Origin: Acidobacteria bacterium UBA2990
GTDB lineage: Bacteria > Acidobacteriota > Vicinamibacteria > Vicinamibacterales > UBA8438
Length of the DNA stretch: 64,000 nucleotides
Direction of reading: 5' to 3'
Assembly: GCA_002347025.1 (NCBI GenBank)
Contig: DEAE01000007.1
Coordinates: 40,859-104,858 of the forward strand
This document shows, piece by piece, positions 61,298 to 64,000 of the stretch. The notes beneath the pieces were generated by a model that saw only the letters and a program-made list of their open reading frames with translations, ran no database searches and had not been told where the DNA came from. Numbering within the stretch: position 1 is the stretch's first letter; every line of letters starts with the position of its first letter. Both the position numbers and the translations under genes were made by a program.

Positions 61298-62263
61298 TCA
61301 ACGAACGGCTCCAGCGTCCACTACGGCACCACGAGCCTCGGCATTACCTGCTGTTAAACCACCGTTGGCACCACCGAAGTTAAAGATTCGGTAGCCCTGT
61401 TGCATCCGAAGGGCCGCATTAGCAGGATTCACGGTACCTCCACAGGCGAGCTCACGCCTCCGACAGATACCCAAGAGACGCTCAAAAGCTGCTGCGACTT
61501 CCGGATCATCTGGACTTTCGGCGCCATAGGCAGAACTGAGGTCACTCCCAGCTCCCAAGTAGAAGCCTCCAACCCCAGGCACCTGCGCAATTGCGTCGGC
61601 ATTTTCCACACCCTCTTTCGTCTCGATCATCGCCCAAAAGAGCAAGTCACCTTGGGGATTGAGCGGCCATAGGTCAGCCCGACGTCGACACTCCCTACCC
61701 GAAATACCCCAGAACCCACACACCAGCGTACCTCTCACGCCGGGGGGATTCGGAATCAAGGAGGACCGAAGCTGCCTGGGTCGGATTGTACGAACGATAT
61801 TCTCGGCCTGTTCCGGAGTTTCGATATTGTTGATCAGCACTCCCATCAGGCCGATATCCAACGCATGTTTCACCATCCACACGTTATCCTCACGTCCGTA
61901 GGGAGGAAAGCGCGCAAACACTGCCGGATGGGCCTGCGCATGCCCACGCTCGATGAAACCCGCCTTATCGCTCGCCACCAAGAAAGCCACAAACTGCTCG
62001 AGCTGTTCGAAGCGAAGTGGGTTGTGCTCCATATCCACATACACGTAATCAATACTCGGCTCCCTTGCCAACGCACGGGCGTTTTGAAGAGACAGGTCAG
62101 TGGTACTCACGCCAAATACATGTTTCCCCTGTGACAGCTTCTCCACCACAGGATTTAAGTGAAGGTAGCCTTCCTGAGCTGACCCAGCAGCCCCCAATAG
62201 GGTTCCTGCCACGATGCCAGTCCATAACAGCCACACCCAACGACCACCCGCTGAACGGATCAT
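61298..62263 (-). CDS. Exported HpcH/HpaI aldolase-family protein, copy 2
   Basis: Protein of 321 residues with a Sec signal (about 8-30, ending GSAQEG). HpaI-type active-site residues are kept: His in YVDMEHNPL, Arg in FARFPPYG, Glu in WAMIETKEG and Asp in GAGSDLSSAYG. The block RRRADLWPLNPQGDL matches HRKADVWPLNPDGEL in copy 1 (49909-50748), so the two are paralogues of one exported subfamily. Relative to cytosolic HpaI (about 265 residues), both carry extra segments in the middle. Cysteines near 177, 188 and 270 (CGFWG, ECRR, CGGTV) could form disulfides, fitting a periplasmic location. AGGAGG lies six bases before the ATG. It is divergent from the DUF1800 gene. Confidence 0.85.
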   Translation of the reverse strand: MIRSAGGRWVWLLWTGIVAGTLLGAAGSAQEGYLHLNPVVEKLSQGKHVFGVSTTDLSLQNARALAREPSIDYVYVDMEHNPLRFEQLEQFVAFLVASDKAGFIERGHAQAHPAVFARFPPYGREDNVWMVKHALDIGLMGVLINNIETPEQAENIVRTIRPRQLRSSLIPNPPGVRGTLVCGFWGISGRECRRRADLWPLNPQGDLLFWAMIETKEGVENADAIAQVPGVGGFYLGAGSDLSSAYGAESPDDPEVAAAFERLLGICRRRELACGGTVNPANAALRMQQGYRIFNFGGANGGLTAGNAEARGAVVDAGAVR

Positions 62264-62601
62264 TCAAAACCTCCTAAAATTCGTGTCAACCACCTGCTTT
62301 GCCACGGTTGGAAAAACCCGTGTCTCCCATTCCGCAGAGGAACGGCCACTACCATCGCCTCGCCCTCCCACAAGATTCCTGCCAAGTTCTAACCAGGCTA
62401 TAAGCTCGGATTCTACATTGCTCAGCCTAAGCCGAAGGTCGGTAGCGGAGAGAAAACGTGAGCGTTCTACTACCGTATTGAAGAAAGCCCTCCATACTGA
62501 TGGGAACTCGGTGTATAACGTTACTGTCCAAGATCCTCTAAAATGGCTCTTGAGACTTCGAAATGCGGTCTTGGCCGACCCATGCACAAAGGGGCCCATC
62601 C
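62264..62601. other. Divergent intergenic region before the DUF1800 gene
   Basis: About 340 bases between two divergent starts. It should hold promoters for the aldolase and the DUF1800 gene. A leftward 111-codon frame here has no protein-like features and no ribosome site. AAAGGGG at 62588-62594 is the ribosome site of the DUF1800 gene. Nothing else is identified. Confidence 0.55.
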
Positions 62602-64000
62602 ATGACGATGCGACAGCCGAGGTTTACAGCAGTCACCACAGTGATACTCGCGTGCGCCCTGAGTGCCAGCTTTGGAGCAGCCGGCCAAGGACAGTGGGAG
62701 CCTGGTCCGGCCGCCTGGGCCGGAGACCTGACCCCTCTCAGTGCCGAAGAGTGGACCCCCGACCGCGCCAGCCACCTACTCATCCGAGCTGGCTTTGGCG
62801 GCACCCCTGCGGATATTGCCGCCTTGGCCGCCGTGTCCCCCGAAGAGGCCGTGGGGTCTCTCGTCTATTACGACGACTTTGCCACCGACCACCTCTTGCC
62901 CTTCGAGCATTCTGGCTTCTGGGATGAAACGCTGGCGCATTTTCCGCCAAGCCGTCCGGCAGCCACCGACCTCGCCCTACGCAATGGCGAAAGCATGGGC
63001 ATTCGCGTCAAACCCGAATACGTCAACCGCCACGCCCAGCCAGTCTCCGATCGCTTCTTCTACTGGCTTCGTGCAACCCTGCTAGAGACCCGTCGGGTGG
63101 GCTACTGGTGGGCCGAGCGCATGCTCGACACCCCGCGGCCTCTCGAAGAGAAGATGGCGCTCTTCTGGCACGGGCATTTCGCCACCGCTCAGAACAAAGT
63201 CCGGGATTACCGGAAAATGCTGTTGCAGATCGACATGTTCGAGCGCTACGCCACCGGGAACTTCGGCGACCTCACCGTCGCCGTCGCCCAGGACCCGGGC
63301 ATGCTCTATTACCTCGATGCCGGGGTGAATGTGAAAGGTGCCGCCAACGAAAACTTTGCCCGCGAGGTAATGGAACTCTTTACCATGGGGGTAGGCAATT
63401 ACAGCGAGGCAGATGTCCGCGAAGCCGCACGCGCTTTTACCGGATGGAATTTTGAAAACCTCGACTTCGTCGTCCACCCTACCCTGCACGATGAGGACCC
63501 GAAAACGTTCCTGGGGCAAACCGGGAATTTCGACGGCGTCGACGTCATCAAAATCATTCTCGAACAACCCGTCACGGCCGAATATATTGCTGGTAAAATC
63601 TACCGCTTTTTCGTCCGTGAAGACTTATCGCCAGCCCTCCAGACAGAACTGGGGGCCATTTTCCGCGACCACAACTATGAACTCCGTCCGCTTCTGGAAA
63701 CCATCTTCCGCTCCCGGGATTTCTATAGCCAGGCGACCTACGGCCACCATATCAAGGGGCCAGTCGAACATGTCGTAACCATGCTCAAGCACCTGGGCGC
63801 CGACGACATTCCCGGCGTGCCCGACTTCAACCAAACGACCATCGCACTAGGTCAGCATTTGCTGAATCCCCCATCGGTCGCCGGGTGGGCCCAGGGTCGG
63901 TCGTGGATCACCCCCGCCCTGCTCCAGGAGCGCGGAAACGTCGCCTTCGACTACCTCTTCCCAAACCCTATCGCCTTCCGTGACCCCAACTTCCTCTCGC
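62602..64000 (+). CDS. Exported DUF1800 family protein, 3' end outside window
   Basis: DUF1800 protein; 466 codons are visible and the frame is open at the window end. A Sec signal covers about 1-28 (ending GAAGQ). Family blocks in order are ASHLLIRAGFGG (56-67), EKMALFWHGHFAT, a YYLDAGVN segment, ANENFAREVMELFTMG, YSEADVREAARAFTGW, and PPSVAGWAQGRSWI near the visible end. The biochemical role of the family is not established. In other genomes DUF1800 genes are nearly always followed by DUF1501, so a DUF1501 gene probably lies just outside. Third codon positions look more C-rich than in neighbouring genes, so composition differs. AAAGGGG lies seven bases before the ATG. Confidence 0.93.
   Translation, partial: MTMRQPRFTAVTTVILACALSASFGAAGQGQWEPGPAAWAGDLTPLSAEEWTPDRASHLLIRAGFGGTPADIAALAAVSPEEAVGSLVYYDDFATDHLLPFEHSGFWDETLAHFPPSRPAATDLALRNGESMGIRVKPEYVNRHAQPVSDRFFYWLRATLLETRRVGYWWAERMLDTPRPLEEKMALFWHGHFATAQNKVRDYRKMLLQIDMFERYATGNFGDLTVAVAQDPGMLYYLDAGVNVKGAANENFAREVMELFTMGVGNYSEADVREAARAFTGWNFENLDFVVHPTLHDEDPKTFLGQTGNFDGVDVIKIILEQPVTAEYIAGKIYRFFVREDLSPALQTELGAIFRDHNYELRPLLETIFRSRDFYSQATYGHHIKGPVEHVVTMLKHLGADDIPGVPDFNQTTIALGQHLLNPPSVAGWAQGRSWITPALLQERGNVAFDYLFPNPIAFRDPNFLS

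Overview
The window reads as chromosomal DNA from a Gram-negative, aerobic, heterotrophic bacterium. My best guess is an uncultured Acidobacteriota of the Vicinamibacteria type, but this is inference from gene content and no marker gene is present. The supporting content is paired DUF1552/DUF1592 genes, exported ankyrin-repeat proteins, a DUF5916 protein, PQQ dehydrogenases, form II CO-dehydrogenase-like genes and a very high share of proteins with Sec, Tat or lipoprotein signals. I found no rRNA, tRNA, CRISPR array, insertion sequence or phage gene. GC content looks moderately high (55-60% by eye). Two tracts look richer in GC: the ABC operon at 24.3-29.6 kb and the gene at the right edge.

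Layout. 1-6.7 kb: an edge-truncated sulfatase, a translationally coupled DUF1592 di-heme cytochrome/DUF1552 pair, and a divergent exported ankyrin protein. 6.8-11.8 kb: two exported proteins of unknown function, an exported amidase, a PepE-type dipeptidase and a small helical protein. 11.9-18.9 kb: a leftward run with a Sel1-repeat protein, a PQQ sugar dehydrogenase, an unusually long transketolase-like enzyme and a PQQ alcohol-dehydrogenase-like quinoprotein. 19.3-24.3 kb: an exported cyclase-family protein, an exported M3 oligopeptidase and an exported serine beta-lactamase-family hydrolase.

24.3-29.6 kb: a leftward five-gene operon with a LolA-like carrier, two FtsX-type permeases, an ATPase and a predicted outer-membrane barrel, apparently a complete inner-to-outer-membrane transport route. 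29.8-38.1 kb: a DUF5916 barrel protein, a tandem OsmC protein, a DASS anion symporter, a second amidase and a Tat-exported epoxide hydrolase. 38.2-43.7 kb: a second DUF1552/DUF1592/ankyrin module, all on one strand, ending at a strong intrinsic terminator. 43.9-50.7 kb: a Tat cyclase, a SoxC-like molybdoenzyme with its cytochrome c, a GH88/105-like hydrolase paired with a LamG lipoprotein, and an exported HpcH/HpaI aldolase.

51.2-57.6 kb: a coxSLM-order form II CO-dehydrogenase-like operon facing an orphan molybdopterin subunit. 57.8-64 kb: an exported metallo-beta-lactamase-fold enzyme, a lipoprotein with duplicated lipocalin-like domains, an exported cupin, a second exported HpcH/HpaI aldolase, and an edge-truncated DUF1800 gene.

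How it fits together (inference): this is mostly an extracytoplasmic catabolic region. Hydrolases cut amides, sulfate esters, glycans, peptides and epoxides. Quinoproteins and molybdoenzymes feed electrons to c-type cytochromes, and a DASS symporter can import organic or inorganic anions. Many families occur as pairs (DUF1552, DUF1592, ankyrin, amidase, cyclase, HpcH/HpaI aldolase, large molybdopterin subunit), which points to repeated local gain or duplication.
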